From Climacteris rufus (taxonomy: Eukaryota; Chordata; Aves; Passeriformes; Climacteridae), in contig VZRZ01002005.1 in NCBI GenBank assembly GCA_013398175.1, forward strand, positions 507,813 through 571,812: a stretch of 64,000 nucleotides of DNA, read 5' to 3'. This document shows, one piece after another, positions 13,255 through 26,211 of the stretch (positions are counted from its first letter, which is position 1; the number at the start of each line of letters is the position of its first letter). Below the pieces are notes generated by a model. That model saw only the letters and a program-made list of their open reading frames with translations, did not search any database and had not been told where the DNA came from. A program made the translations under genes and the position numbers.

Positions 13255-13260
13255 ATTAAA
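13255..13260 (+). promoter_or_regulatory. Polyadenylation-type signal within the solo LTR
   Basis: The hexamer attaaa is followed by a pyrimidine-rich stretch, in the R region expected for this LTR. It lies on the sense strand of FAT3. Confidence 0.5.
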
Positions 13261-14385
13261 CTGTCTTGTCTCAATCCATGAGTTTTCTTACTTTCACCCT
13301 TCAGATTCTCTTCCCGTTCCCACTGGGGAGAGAATGAGCAAGCAGGTGTGTGGGGCTGAGCTGACCAGCAGAGTTAAGTCATAACATTGGTTTAAAAGAT
13401 TTTACTGTCTGATCTGACAGGAGGTTTGTATCAGACTCAGGGAAAGGTGATTGAAGGTGTTTCTTCATGGACCAGGCAGAAGACTGTACCATTTTAGATA
13501 AAAGAGTAAACAGCTGTTGGAACCAATAGCGATTGTGCCTGCCTTAATTAATGCATGCTTCTGCATGTGACACGTCCTTCCTACCTTCCTTCCTTCCTGA
13601 AGATGATGTGGACCAAAACTTTCCCAACTTGTTTTTGTCACCAGGCAATTTAATGATGTGGAAAACAACATTGCCAGGTTCAGTGTCAGCGTTATGGCAT
13701 GGTAAAAAACTCTTCTGCTTTATCTTCTGCGCTCCTTTCACCAGCTTTCACTCTTGGATACATTTGATGTAACTGTACTGCTTATCTTCCAACTGTTCCT
13801 CAAATGACCTGTTGTTAGGACTATTTAATACTAATGTGTCTTCTTGTGTCATTTCAGTAAATTCTTTCTAAAAACTAGAATTTTAATAAGCACAAGAATG
13901 GCACAGCTGTATGATAAAACTTTCATTAGAGGATTTCTTAATAGAACCCACTTCTAGTCCTTGATTGCATAATCAACAGCTAATGAAATTGTCTTGGTAA
14001 CAAGAGCTACGGTGTATTACATCCTCTCCTGAGACTAAGTGGAAAGACAATTGTACCAGCCCGAGAGGACTATTGATTGTTCACAGTTTGAATTTGATTA
14101 CCCTTATGGGGAACTGAACAAGCGATCATCTTCAGCTCTGCTAAATGGATTTTTTTCCCACTGAAGGTTATCGGTTCACTTTCATACAGGGCATTCGGGG
14201 GGGCAATAAACACAGGGAGTGTAATTTCATTACAGATTTCCTGAGTCTCCAAGTTTGGAAGTACCAGTCACTGTGAAACAAATTATGGCTGCTTAGTTCA
14301 GGTCCTCTGCAACCTGTCTGTTTAAACCAGGTAGGAGCTCTGAAGGGACACCACAGCTCATTGTGTATTGCTTGTCTTGTTGCAG

Positions 14386-14582
14386 GAGGGAATCCCAAAG
14401 GGAAGTTCGCTCTGGGACTGGTTCAGAATGAGTGGAAGGTTTATGTTAAAAGGCCTCTAGATCGGGAAGAGCAAGACATTTATTATCTGAACATCACAGC
14501 CACGGATGGCCTTTTTGTAACCCAAGCTGCTGTGGAAGTGACTGTCACTGATGTTAATGACAATAATCCCATTTGTGAACAG
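14386..14582 (+). CDS. FAT3: FAT3 cadherin exon (window exon 2)
   Basis: A 197-nt exon with acceptor cttgttgcag at 14385 and donor gaacag/gtgagt at 14583. Its first two bases complete a glycine codon begun at 7435, and it ends on a codon boundary. The product completes the cadherin repeat begun in the giant exon. It shows the LDREEQDIY motif and ends with the calcium linker VTDVNDNNP followed by ICEQ. The cysteine in place of the usual hydrophobic residue after the linker proline is a FAT-type variation. Splicing from 7435 to 14386 restores one continuous frame. Confidence 0.97.
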
Positions 14583-15177
14583 GTGAGTTAACGCCACCCA
14601 CAGCAACTGACCCGTGTTGAGGTTTCCCTATGGGTGTCCCTTGCTACTTACAGATATTCATTCATAGGCAATGCCAATTTTCATCCTTATGGTCTTAGAT
14701 GAAGAATCTACAGCCATCTGGGAGAGAAGCAGGATAAAGCATTCCTGTGAAGCCAAGATTGAAGGATAATGCTCTCTTAAAGCTCACAAACGAGTCTTGT
14801 ACACGGTGTCCTTAGTTGGCTTTGGACAAATGATATGTTGTGAGGTAGCATTGGGCAGCCACTCCTTCCCTACAGAAAAATATGTGCTTTCCCTTCACAA
14901 CCCATGTGGAAATGCAATCAGTCTGGTTTAACTGCAGCTTTCCTCAACTTTTGAGATGCCAGACATCCAGTGGAAAAGGCAGAAGAATGTAGCTTGCTGC
15001 TCATGTTGTCAGGAATGCATGCAGTGTGGCCTGACCACAGTTTTTAGAGTGCTAACTGTCTTATTCTGCAGAAAGGCAATGCAGGGAACTGATGCTAGTG
15101 CAATAGACAGTGTGTGAAAGAAAAAACATGATAAAACTCAGAGTTCTGTAATGGTACTGCTCACAAAATTTATCAGA

Positions 15178-15216
<39 letters not shown>

Positions 15217-15672
15217 TGAATATGTTTGTGTGTATGCATATACTCGTATAATATAATTCCCATCATTACATTATCACTGACGGATTACTGTCTTTGCAAG
15301 AATCACTCTTCCACTCTGGGGAATCACAGTCTGTATTTCCCTCAAAACTACTGGATGAGGTGATAAAAACGGTTGTTTCTGTTAGCACACTCATCAAAAT
15401 TTTCATTTCATGGGTGTCAATGGAATAAACAGAAGATACAAAATGGTATTGCATCAAACACCTAAGATGAGCCCTATTCAGAGTCATAATTTGGCATTGT
15501 TTCTGTGACACCTCAAAGCTTAACAGTGATTTGAATTTCGAGGAGTGTGTTCTGTAAAGGAAAATTGTTTTCTGTATAAAAAGATGCACTACAAATAGTT
15601 TGAAAAAAAAAGTTGTGCCAAGACTATAAAATACTGCTAAAGCATAGCTTACATTTCTGTTTTTGACTCTAG
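14583..15672 (+). other. FAT3: FAT3 intron between window exons 2 and 3
   Basis: About 1.1 kb of non-coding sequence. The only recognised element is the TA microsatellite at 15179-15218. The acceptor region shows ttttgactctag at 15672. An antisense open frame at 15266-15712 overlaps the next exon and is a shadow, not a gene. Confidence 0.88.
15179..15218. repeat. TA dinucleotide microsatellite
   Basis: An almost pure (TA)n tract of about 40 nt, interrupted once by a G in the middle. It is followed by a short TG-rich stretch (tatgtttgtgtgtatg). It is likely to be polymorphic in length and prone to cruciform extrusion. Confidence 0.95.
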
Positions 15673-15826
15673 GTTGCATACACAGCACTGTTTCCTGAAG
15701 ACATTCCATCAAACAAAGTAATTCTTAAAATCAGCGCTAAAGATGCTGACATTGGGTCCAATGGTGAAATTCGCTATTCTCTTTATGGTCCTGGGAACAA
15801 TAAATTTTTCTTAGATCCAGAAAATG
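15673..15826 (+). CDS. FAT3: FAT3 cadherin exon (window exon 3)
   Basis: A 154-nt exon with acceptor ctctag at 15672 and donor aaatg/gtaaga at 15827. It starts on a codon boundary and ends with one base of a split glycine codon. It encodes the first half of a cadherin repeat: VAYTALFPEDIPSNK, then the DADIGSNGEI calcium-binding region, and FFLDPENG at the end. These match FAT3 in memory. No start or stop codon belongs to this exon. Confidence 0.97.
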
Positions 15827-16681
15827 GTAAGATGGCAACCAAATGTTTCTGAGTAGCCTTAATCCCTCAACATCAGTAGGTGCTGGTTTCCTTAATCAGA
15901 GTTAGGTTATGCTTGGCTATCAGCGGGTTGTTCAGTTATGGCAGGTGTGGGTGACCACTTGAAGTGGTGGTGGCAGGAGGGAGAAGGAGGCACATCCTTG
16001 TTGGCCAGGCTGGATGTTATAACCGGAACAGTGAATATCGATCCTGCTGTTTCCCTGCAGACTTCAAGTTAGATCAGGGATGTACCATAGAACCAGAGGA
16101 TATTTTGGGTTGGAAGTGAATTTCAAAGGTCTTCTAGGCCAACCCCCTTGCCATACACAGAGTCATCATCAAATACATCATGTTGCTTAGAGACCCATCC
16201 AGTTAAAGTTTCTAGGGCAACCTGTGCCAGTGTTTCACCACCCTCACCATAAAAATTTCATCCTTATATCTTGTCTAAATATACCCTCTTCTATTTTAAA
16301 ATCATAACCTTTTGTCCTATAGCAATAGGTCCTGCTAAAAATGATGTGTTTCTGTGTCTAGGAGTCTGTAAATCTTGAGAGTGACAGAAAGACAGACTTG
16401 GAGAAACACAGTAGTGTTCATGTGGGTGAAGGTGTAGGCTGCTGAAGGTCACCCCATGTATGGCTTGTCATCCCTGCACTCTACACTGGCACCTCACTTT
16501 TTTGGGTAAAGAAGAAGGGGAAGTGACACTGCTGTGCGTTTTTAATCCATTAATTGGAATAAGCAATGTCTTTTTTTCTCCTTCCTATTCCTGTGAAACA
16601 CAGGATTTTGAGACAATTAGGCTGTCTAGAATTAGTGATGTTGCTACAATAATAATGATAGCTGCTTTTAAACAATTTTAG
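15827..16681 (+). other. FAT3: FAT3 intron between window exons 3 and 4
   Basis: About 0.85 kb. It contains a CR1 fragment in antisense orientation at 16087-16340. The rest is unique sequence. The acceptor is aacaattttag at 16681. Confidence 0.88.
16087..16340 (-). mobile_element. CR1 LINE 3' fragment, antisense
   Basis: Read on the + strand this is the reverse complement of a bird CR1 3' end. It opens with atagaaccagaggatatttt and ggttggaagtgaatttcaaa. It then shows the gcaacctgtgccagtgtttcacc-type block and ends in the ttgtcctatagcaatagg-type block. It is diverged by many substitutions, which implies an old insertion. Only the 3' UTR region is present, with no ORF2. Confidence 0.85.
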
Positions 16682-16915
16682 GTGAGCTGAAGTCTTTGGC
16701 CCCTCTTGACCGAGAGAAAATCCCTGCATACAACTTGGTTGCCCGAGCCACTGATGGTGGTGGCAGGTTTTGCCAGTCAGAAATCCATCTTATTTTAGAA
16801 GATGTTAATGATAATGCACCAGTGTTTTCATCTGATCACTACACTGCATGTGTCTATGAGAACACAGCCACTAAAGCTTTGTTAACAAGAGTCCAAGCAA
16901 CGGATCCTGATGTTG
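16682..16915 (+). CDS. FAT3: FAT3 cadherin exon (window exon 4)
   Basis: A 234-nt exon with acceptor aattttag at 16681 and donor gttg/gtaagt at 16916. Both borders split a codon after its first base, so the exon is symmetric (1-1). It completes one cadherin repeat, with SLAPLDREKIPAYNLVARA and the linker EDVNDNAPVF, and starts the next with DHYTACVYENTATKALLTRV. The DGGGRFCQS segment carries a cysteine that is also in FAT3 as I recall it. Confidence 0.97.
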
Positions 16916-18119
16916 GTAAGTGGACAACATTGCAAAAAATAATTAATGTTCATGAAAACTCTGTGGGTTGGTGGAATTGCAATGCAGATTCATTTTTATA
17001 TTGCTAAATTTCTTCATTTTCTCCTTCTCTTGCTTCTTTATCCTCCCCATTTCTTTCTCTTGTTTCTTTACATCAAAATGCTTGTGGCTGATCTTGACAT
17101 AATGGTGTTACAAACGGAAGAGCATTGCAACAGCCACAGATGTGTGTAGTCTTTTCTTCCCTTGATCAGCAATAGCTATGTTTAGGGGTAAATGATAATT
17201 TTGGGGCTAAATTGCAACTTTTTTCCTTCAGTTTCTTACGTCTTTTCTTGAACCATGGTTTTGCATACCCATGCCTCTATTTATGCAAATAATATAGTTA
17301 CATGCCGTAGGGACCTATACCTGATTAATCACAGCTTTTCTAGAGTTTTTTACTGCAATAGCTCCCGTTTGTTCCAGCTGGTTACTTTAGCATAAAAGTA
17401 TTGTACACTGTGAATGTACTTTATAAATGTTCTGGTTATTTAACTGCACATTCTTTGAAAGTATAATAGTTTATTACATGAGGACCTTAGCCTTGAAATC
17501 GGGCCCCAATTTTATACATTTTAGTGGGGGGTTGCATAACACAGTGGTAAAACCTACTGAACATCAGGCATTGTTTTAGGCCATTCACTTGAGTTGAAAT
17601 AAATAAATCTCTTAGGGTTTTTTTTTTCCTGTGTTTTGAAGATGTTTTGTAAAAACTATGGCCTGAGTAGTTTCACATAAAAAGATGATCTTTCATTCAA
17701 TGAAAAAATATTTCATGTTAATTTTTTTTTTAAGTACAGTGCATGCTGGAATTCTCAGTTATTAGTGAGGCTGATAGTGTAAATATACAGGAATCTGTAA
17801 AGAAGCAGCAAACATTCATCAATATATCTATGAAGAGCTGCATTATATGCCTTGGTTGAAAAATCGCAATTAAAATTATGATACTGTCCTGGAGTGAAAA
17901 GCCAATTACTGGTGGCAAACTGCTGAACCGTCTGAAGAGACAGTGTTGTTATTTTCTACTGTTGTATTAATTACCATTTCTCATGTAGATGAGATGACAT
18001 TTAAGGAGAGAGGGGACACAGAAAGAACTAGAATAAAAAATTGTCAATAAAAGTTCTTGCTAGCACCAGCAGTTCATAATAAGATGGTTACTAAAGAATA
18101 AAAACAAACCATACCATGA

Positions 18120-18157
18120 GCTATACCTTCCTTCTCCAGTTGCTATACCTTCCTTCT
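18120..18157. repeat. Short direct repeat, 22-nt period
   Basis: The 16-mer gctataccttccttct occurs at 18120-18135 and again at 18142-18157, separated by six bases. It is a minor tandem duplication with no assigned function. Confidence 0.8.
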
Positions 18158-20334
18158 AAAACTAGATAAGTTGAACAGAGGAATGCATGTGATGAATGAG
18201 GAGGGGCTGTGTACTTCCTTAAAGATTAGACCTGAAAATCAAACCATGCATTGTATCATAAGAAAGTGAATTTAAAAAAAAAGTCCCTAAAACTGGACTT
18301 TGTTCTAATTACTGTTTCATTAGTCCTTACTAAAATGACTGATTCCCTGTTGCTGGATAATGGATGAGTTCAGGTGATGTAAGGTTCCCATGAGAGAAAA
18401 ATGTAATATGGGTATTCCTGATGGGCTATGATATTCCTCCAAGGTTTTTTGAAGTGTTATCCTGAAAGTATGAGTGGAGCCAGTAATCATCATACAAATA
18501 AACTTTAAACATTCAGGAAACATCTTGCAATCAGTCTTAGAATTTGCCCATTCTGCTTTGGGCTTTGAAGAGCTGTGGGCTGTAAGGATAGGAGCATGAG
18601 TACTGAAGCCATTGAGATAAAACTTGAGAGAAGTCCATTTGTGGTCTGCAACTGAACAGGTTAACAGTATCTTGAAAATACGGTGCTCATTCACTGTTGG
18701 ATAATTAAAACAATTTCGAGTTAACAGAAATACAGTGTTATATCTGCCTTGTGTCTTTGATAGCTCTAGAAGTTTCTGATCTCATAATATCCTGTGAAAT
18801 TACAGGACTGGACCATAAATTGCTGTTTAATATATTTATAATTTGGATATGTACTTAGAAACTAGCTGTACCAGCTGGACACACTGGGAGAGATGTCATT
18901 CTTCTTCACAGTATTCCACAGAAGAAACCAGCTTTAACTGTTCAGTAGCACATAAGTTCATTTTCCATAACCTCTTCATATAGCTAGAGATCTTAAGTTA
19001 AATGATCACCCGAAGGAGAGAGAATATACATAGGTCTATTTGCTAGGATATTTTAGTAATTTTAATAAAAAACAATTCTTTCTCCCATCCTGCTGTGATT
19101 GGAATTTTTTAATATTTCTACAATATAATATTTGCTACTTACTCACCACCACCAGGTCTGTAAATGTTCAGACTAAGAAATGAAGGAAAAATGCTGGTTT
19201 TACATTTTTTTCAAGAGGTTCACAGAAAGCAGTGAATTTTTCACCTCCCACTGACTTAAAATCAAAGTGCCAAATTACTCTATTCTCTTCAAACAAAGGT
19301 ACAAGAAGAGCTGTAATGAATGCTGAGGTGTAATTATCTGAGCAAACAAATCAGACAACTACAATATCAGCCTGTTTCAAAGGAATTAGGGTCATGCTAG
19401 AGCAGCAACTCTGATGAAACCTACATGGGACTTCGTGGCAAGTCTGATGTTAAAAAATTGATAAACTTTAGGATGAATGTGGAGCCCAAACCTGAGGTGC
19501 AGACACACACTCATTTCCAGTGCTGCTCATCTTTTCTGCATGCACACAGTGTTGTTGCCTCGCTGACACAGTACAAGGATGAATGACAACTTCATCCAAG
19601 CTCAGCAGGGCTTTAAGCAATGGTTAAATACTGTCTCACTTCTAGATGCTTTGCTTTGTGAATGACCTCCATGCTCAGGCCTGTGTCCATGATGATTGAT
19701 GGTGTAGTCTACCAAAGGCAGGAGCACTTACTGCACTAAGAATGAGCAGTGCATTTTCCATCCTTCTGCAGTCTTCTTCATCACCACTGGGGCATCAGCT
19801 ATCCAGATCTGTAGTCAATTAAGTAACTTTTTTCTGGGTATATGATGAATATGAGATTCTAATTTTGCTCGAAATGGGAATAGCCAAGTCAGCCAGCTCT
19901 GTCTTGCCTGCCACTGCTGCCTTCCAGCCTCTGCATTAGCCTGGGTTTAAAGCCATTGCAGCTTCTCCCCATTCCCAGAATAACCAGCCAGTACAGATGG
20001 ACTTGGTCATCTTGGAGACAGCACCTTCTATTGCATACAGTCAATGTGCAAGAAAACACAGGCATGTAGGTAAAAACTTGGCAGGAGTGGGCTTTATTTG
20101 ATTGCAGAGTTCCCTGCAGTGTGCAGACTGCCCTGCTCTGTCTTCAGCTGTCCCTCAACCTGCACACCCTGTCCCCAGCAGAGTCCATGCCAATGCATCA
20201 CACAGGTGGTGTGGTAATGTGCATCCTGCTAGGATCTGGCTGGTACCCAGGTTTTGGTTTGGCTGGGCAATTCTAGGAGCTTCTCAGACTCACAAGTCAG
20301 ACTGATCGGCTTCTTCTTTGAATAGCAGTCTTCT

Positions 20335-20440
20335 TGTTCAACCACCCTGCTCAAGCAGGGCCACCTAGTGCAGGCTATGTAGGACTCTGTCCAGATGGCT
20401 TTTGGCTACCTGCAAGGATAGAGAATGCTGTCTTCCAAGG
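20335..20440 (-). mobile_element. CR1 LINE scrap, antisense
   Basis: The block from gctcaagcagggccacctag through a gtccagatggcttttgg-like segment resembles the reverse complement of an internal part of the bird CR1 3' UTR. The ends are eroded and the limits approximate. Confidence 0.55.
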
Positions 20441-23400
20441 AATGGTTGCTGTGCAGGACAGGCACTCTGCAGACCCTCTGGGAATAACAGAGACCTGCAC
20501 TGTGGATACAGACTAAAGCATCCTCACCTCAATATGTTGTACATTAAAAAAAGTGTAGTTTGAGAAAATATGCTCCCATATCTTACAGCAGATTTAATAG
20601 CATTGAGTAATGCAACCTAGAAGAATAAGCAGTGTGCTACTTTATTCAAAGCATTTTATCACTTTTGTGCATAGGTTGCAAGAGTTTCAGATGTGTCCCA
20701 GCTTCTGCGGCAGAGTGGTCTAAGATTTATTCACCACTTCTGAAAAAAACACCCAAGTAGTTTGGGGGTGGAAAATTCAAGTGGTGAGCCTAGATTTCTG
20801 TTCATTGTTCTTTGTGTTTGAAGCTTTGGTACTTAGATGGTGTGAGTGAAAAAATGGGTGTTGAAAGCCTAATTCATGGAGCCAGGATAACATTTGGGAC
20901 CCTTCCACAGATATGTTTATACAGCCAGGTTATAAAGATTAATTGTGGTTGAATTGGTTGTGTTCTTTAAGCAGTTGTATAGAGTTAAATATTATTTGAA
21001 CATGGATTTATGAGAAGGCTTCTGTTGTCATCTGATTAGTGCATTTGTGTTTCATCTGGAGAGTTTAAATCAATCAAGTCTCTAATCAGGCTGAGTCTTG
21101 GTGTGGGGAGCTAATTATTCACCTCTTCATAGAAAGTGGAAGAGCTACAGCAGAAGAGACTCAGCCCTTCTGTGGGAAGTTGTTTGACCTTCTCAGTAGG
21201 AGACATCTGCTTCCTAAACCTAAACTTCTCTACCAAGAATAGACAGAGAAACTGGCAAACTGAGGGAAGGAGTGCCATTTTCTTTCAGCTTCTGATGGAA
21301 AATTTTATCTTAGATTTAAAATAAATCTGTAACAAAACTGGTATTTTTCCCACAAGGTTTGACCTCATTGTTTTTGATGTTTCAATAAAGACTTGGTTTG
21401 TTCAAAAAAGTCCAAATCCAAACCCTTACCATGTGTGCTCACAGGGCAGGTGCACAGGAAATAAGAAATTTCTTTTCTAAGGAAGATTGGTAATATAACT
21501 TCTTTTTTTGGTTTCAGTCAATCTAGTCTGGAGTGTACCTACCTCCAAGAGGATGGAGAAGCAAGCATATTTTATCTTCCTTTTCTTCCTATTCTCTCTT
21601 TGTGTCAATTAGAGAAAAAGAAGAAATCATAAAACTATACCAAATATCTATCAGAAATAGCAACCAAGGAACATAGATAGCTACCTGAGGTTTATCAGTG
21701 GTTTTTAGAAAGTGGCACCAAGATGCTGGTGAGCCCAGCATGGGAGAAAATCACTCAGGCTGTTGAGTGGGTCACCACTTTTGAGAATATGTGCATGGAA
21801 GGAGAGTACAGACTTCAGCCTTATCAATGGTGGGCTTTGCTCTTGAAGGAATTAGAGCAGCTGAGCCTTTTACACACACAGCTGCCTCACAGCTGGGCTT
21901 GGGAAGGGCAAAGTGTTGCTGGGTGAGATTGCAGAAGTGTCAGAGAGTCATGCAAGACAGTCACAGCTTGATTAGAGAGCAGCTCTCTGAATTATGTGTA
22001 ATGGTGAGTAACAAAATAATATAAATGCTGAAGCAGATACTGATTTTGGCATTTCCTGTACTGGCAAAACCAGTACACAACAAACCTCTGCTTTGCCTGT
22101 TTGTTTATATTGGGCATGTCCCTTAAAATGGATCTAGAAACTTCTGGGGTATTCAGGATCTGAATAAGATGAAAGCAGGGATTGAAACATGAATAAGATA
22201 ATAGGACAGCAGATTTACTGAAACTCAATGGCTAATAGGTAGTTAACTTTGGGAATTATGCCAGCTAGATGGCATTTCTGGGTATTGTCTGATTTTTTTG
22301 TGAAATAAATATTACAAGATACTTTCCAGAGAATGACTCAGTCTCTTTAAAATATGCATAGTACTTCCTATATCTTTACCCACATCATTGCCTCACAGGC
22401 TTCTAAAATAGTACTGCGGTTAGTGCACTAATGCACGATATGAAAGAGACATGACTTATTAATTCCTTCTACTCTAGCAATCCAAAACAGCATTGCATAA
22501 GTAAGGGTTATAGTTGAAGTAGGGAGGCCTTTCCACTGTCACTGAAGCTAAAGAATTCAGAAATCAGCCACAGAAGAAAAAACTAACAAAAAACCCCAAA
22601 ATAAAACAAATGAAAACAAACAAACAAAAAAAGGCATGAGCGAGCATTGCTTTGTAGCCTGGTGGGTGTTTTGGTTCTGGGCTCTGTTCCTCAGAGCTTA
22701 TTCAATGAATAGTAATAGTCCATGATGATGTGTCTACCCTTGTACTCCTTCTTCCTGGAAAGGTGTTCTTACCATTGGACTTCTGTCTGGTCTTCCATAA
22801 GGAGAGTGGAAGGGCAATGCCGCACATTGCCCATTTCTCTGGCCAGTCCTAAGGACAGCTGCAGGTCCAAATGCACACAGTGAGTTGTTCAGGAGAAAAC
22901 CTAGATTTTGCCTTCTTAATAAAGGCAAAAGCACTAATATGAATGCGGAGATAAAGCACATTGCACTGCTGAAAAATGGCCAAATAAGAAAATAATAGGC
23001 TCTGTGGAGTTTAGACTGACTTACTGTTAGGAGGTAAATAGACAAGGGGATTCTGATAGAAAACCTTGGTTTCAGCCTAAACAACCGTTCTTTCATACTG
23101 TTGATTTTGCTTTCCACACCTACGCACTCATGTGACCTAATCCTGTAACTAGTCAGTCTGTATGATCCTGTTGAATCTCTCAGAGGGCCAGACTTTTTAA
23201 GCTACAGATAGGTAGTCAGAGAAATGCAGTCACCCACCTTGCATTAAAATAATGAGCATGTGTGTATCAAGAAGACTAAAAGCTAGTCTGTGTTAAGCAA
23301 GCAGGAGTCATCAAACCAATCTCATTTCCTTCTGCAACATGTGAAGAGGCCATAGAGAAATAAATATTATGGGTGTTATGGCTTAGGTTTAATAAGTTTT

Positions 23401-24560
23401 TTGACATTGTACTGCATGATATTTTTATAAGCAAGCCAGGGATACAAGGTCTACACCAAACTGTTATCAGGGAAGTTTGTAGTGACCATTGGAGGGGTAA
23501 GGTAAGAAAGGTGCTGGGTGCAGCATTGCTCTTATTTTGATTCCTGGATGGGTAAGTGGGCATAAGGACTGTATTGCTAAATGTCAGAAAGCAGACTCGT
23601 GCTGCAGGTAACCCTGGACAGTCTCAAAGTCACAGTGGTGGTATTTAACAGTTGGAAGAGTGGTATGGAAAAACCCAGTGCAAGTCATCAAGATAAACGT
23701 GACATCCCATGTTTAGGCGAGAAATCCAAGTGCACTGGTATTGTCTGGATAATGACTGACTGGGGAGCAGAGCTGCAGAGATGCAGCTGTATTAGCATGA
23801 CTCACAGGCTGAATGTATGTTTACACTTTCATACTGGTGTGAAAAGGCAAATACTTTAATGAGATGGGTAAACCAGAGTAATGCTGGAAAACAGAAGTAG
23901 TTCTTTCTATTTATTTGGTGTTGGCAAATCCTGATCTGAAAGGCTGTGTTGTTTTGGGTACAGCACTTCCAGGAAGAAGTGGGCTACACCTTCCAGGAAG
24001 ATGTGGGGGATTGACAAAAAAGATCACAAGTCCAGGAAAAAAGTCAGGAAATATTGAAACAGTTGAGAGGGTCTGCCAGGGAAAAAAGAATTGAGATAAA
24101 TATAATAAAGGATAACAGTCTTCAGTTATCAGACAAGTAGCTCTGAGGAAGGAAGTTGACCCTTGTTCTTTTTTTTCCCCCCCTGTCTTTTATTAATGTT
24201 ATTCGATCGCAGCAAAAAGTTAGAACAAGATTTTTAGTTGTAAGAAAAGTGAGCCACTGGAGTGTTTTATCCAAGGAGGTTATGCAAGTTTGTGATCAAA
24301 GGATAGGCCTGTGTTTGGGGATAAATTGCATCCATCTTTTCTTTGTACGGGGATAAATTAGGTCACCTCACAAGATTCCAGCTCTCTTTATACTCTGTCA
24401 TTTCTAGTAGTTTCTTTAATTGTTGAGATTTCCAAGACAGTATTAACAAGATGTAGGCAAAGAACTAGTCAAAGGAGAATTGTACCTCTTGTACCTCTTG
24501 GATTATGTTGAGTGAATAAATCCTGTTTAAATTGGATCACTGAAACATACACGTAAAAAG

Positions 24561-24590
24561 TGTGTGTGTGTGTGTATATATATATATAAA
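24561..24590. repeat. TG/TA compound microsatellite
   Basis: A (TG)n tract passes directly into (TA)n, then into an AT-rich tail. It lies just upstream of a CR1 fragment. Confidence 0.9.
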
Positions 24591-24605
24591 ATATACAAAC
24601 TATTT

Positions 24606-24991
24606 GAGCACAAGTGTGATGAGGTGAAGCTGAGGGAGCTAGGATTGTTTAGCTTGGAGAAAAGAAAATGGAGAGGGGACCTTGCTCTCAACAACTAGCT
24701 CAAAGGACCTTGTAGCTAGGTAAGGGTTGCTCTCATCTCCCAGAAAACAAGTAGAAGGACAAGAGGAACTGGACTCAAGTTGTGCCAGGAGAGGTGTAGA
24801 TGTGATATTAGGAAAAATTTCTTCACTTAAAGGTTGATCAGGCATTGGAAAAGGCTATCCAGGGTGGAATCACCATCCCTGGAAGTGTTCAGAATGTGCA
24901 TGGATGTGCCACGTGGGGACATGGTTTGGGGCTGGGTTAGCACTTGGACTCAATGATCTTAGAGGTCTTTTCCAACCTTAATGGTTCTGTG
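24606..24991 (+). mobile_element. CR1 LINE 3' fragment, sense
   Basis: The order of blocks is that of a bird CR1 3' UTR. The first is gagcacaagtgtgatgaggt, followed by agctgagggagctaggattg and a ggaaaaatttcttcacttaa block. Next is catccctggaagtgttcaga, then a 3' end reading ggactcaatgatcttagagg and ttccaaccttaatggttctg. It is 5'-truncated, as CR1 copies usually are. There is an internal gap relative to the longer copy at 26212-26706. Confidence 0.9.
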
Positions 24992-26211
24992 CCTGCTTAC
25001 ATATATGTATATATGGGGATTTTTTTTATCTCTATACGTGTCTTCCACTGTTTCAGGTTATGTTTCCCTATGTTGTCAGCTGCCATGTTTAACCCTAAAT
25101 CAGGTGTATCCAAAATGGCCTTCTCTGCTTCAGAAAAATTGTCAGACCTATGTCTGATCAGCACAAAGAAGTAAACCACTCAGAAGCACTGATGGAAACA
25201 AGTATTCATGTCAAGTGATGTAAACCAGTACCCAGGGATATGTAACTGTCTCGTAGGAAAGACACAGAGTGAGCCAGCCATCCAGATCTCCACTTCCCAC
25301 AAAAAAAGACAATACCTGACCCAGCTGAAAGGGAAAGCAGGGTTTTAGACACCCGGGGATGGTGTCATACTGCTGACAGTTTATGCCTTCTATTTCTGTC
25401 CAGTGTTTCCCTTCAGTAAGAGGTTTATTATCTTCCGCTCTGCCCTTTGTGGCCCTGACTTCATCCCATGGTACTGGGACTCCATTGGAGCTGTGGGTGT
25501 GAATAAAGGCCTTCGGAATTAAGGCTATTTTTTTCCCACAGGAAAGGGAAAAGCAGTGAAATCCTATCTTGGTAGAGGTGTTATGGATTGAACTTGGACA
25601 GGTTTCCCACTTAAGTTGTAAAAATCACTTGAAATACTTTCCCTGTGGGGCTATATATTCTTCTACAGTTCAGCAAGGTACTTCAGGCAAGATTTTTCTT
25701 TCATCTCAAAATGATGGAGTAGAGTGCTATAAAATCTGGTTTAGAATTCATCTTTTGTCTTGTTTGCTGTTAATGAAGTTGTTGACTTTTATCCTGTAGT
25801 AATTGGCCTTGTGGTTAACATTTTAGGTACTCGGGAAAGGCCGTAGGTACACACCAGTGTTAATCACCACACTGTGAAATACGGGGGCAATTATCAGATA
25901 CCATGCTTGCAAACCACTGCTATACTGAAAAATAAATTTTTTTACAGCTTGTTTCTGGTCTACCTCTTGTTTGTTTATTTTTAATAATGAGTTCAGGGTG
26001 ACAGATAAAAACAGAAAGGAGAAATGCTATATATGTAGCCTTTAATAAGTGTATGTTTTACTGTATGTATGATGCATAAAGGTATTGCACACTGCAGAAA
26101 CTCACTGTCTTGTGGGGATTGTACCTGTTGTGTTAGTGCTCAGCCTCTTAATTGGTGTGTGTCTGGATCAAACTGTGCTATAACTTCACCGTTTTCAGTT
26201 GACCTGCACCT

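Larger units (their letters stand above)
12822..13386 (+). mobile_element. Solo LTR of a bird endogenous retrovirus
   Basis: The stretch resembles a widespread avian LTR. It opens with a gctggggtagaattaatttt-like segment and continues through a conserved ccccaccccaccagcgagga motif. It has a TATA box (tatataaaag, 13089-13098), a tggagatggctgaacacctg segment, a polyadenylation-type attaaa (13255-13260), and an end near cataaca at 13386. No gag, pol or env coding sequence lies beside it, so it is a solo LTR. The exact left border and the target-site duplication could not be fixed. It lies in the same orientation as FAT3. The family is recalled from memory and not checked, so I give no family name. 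Confidence 0.75.
7436..14385 (+). other. FAT3: FAT3 intron between window exons 1 and 2
   Basis: Seven kilobases of AT-rich non-coding sequence. Recognised contents are two small tandem hairpins at 8725-8764, two copies of an exact 34-nt sequence at 10257-10290 and 12338-12371, an endogenous-retrovirus-type solo LTR near 12822-13386, and a short TTCC-rich tract around 13575-13600. Apart from these I see no exon-like frame with splice borders and no RNA gene. Confidence 0.85.

Noticed and set aside
15266..15712. 148-codon antisense open frame overlapping window exon 3
   Set aside because: It is partly the shadow of a real coding exon and has no protein similarity that I recognise.
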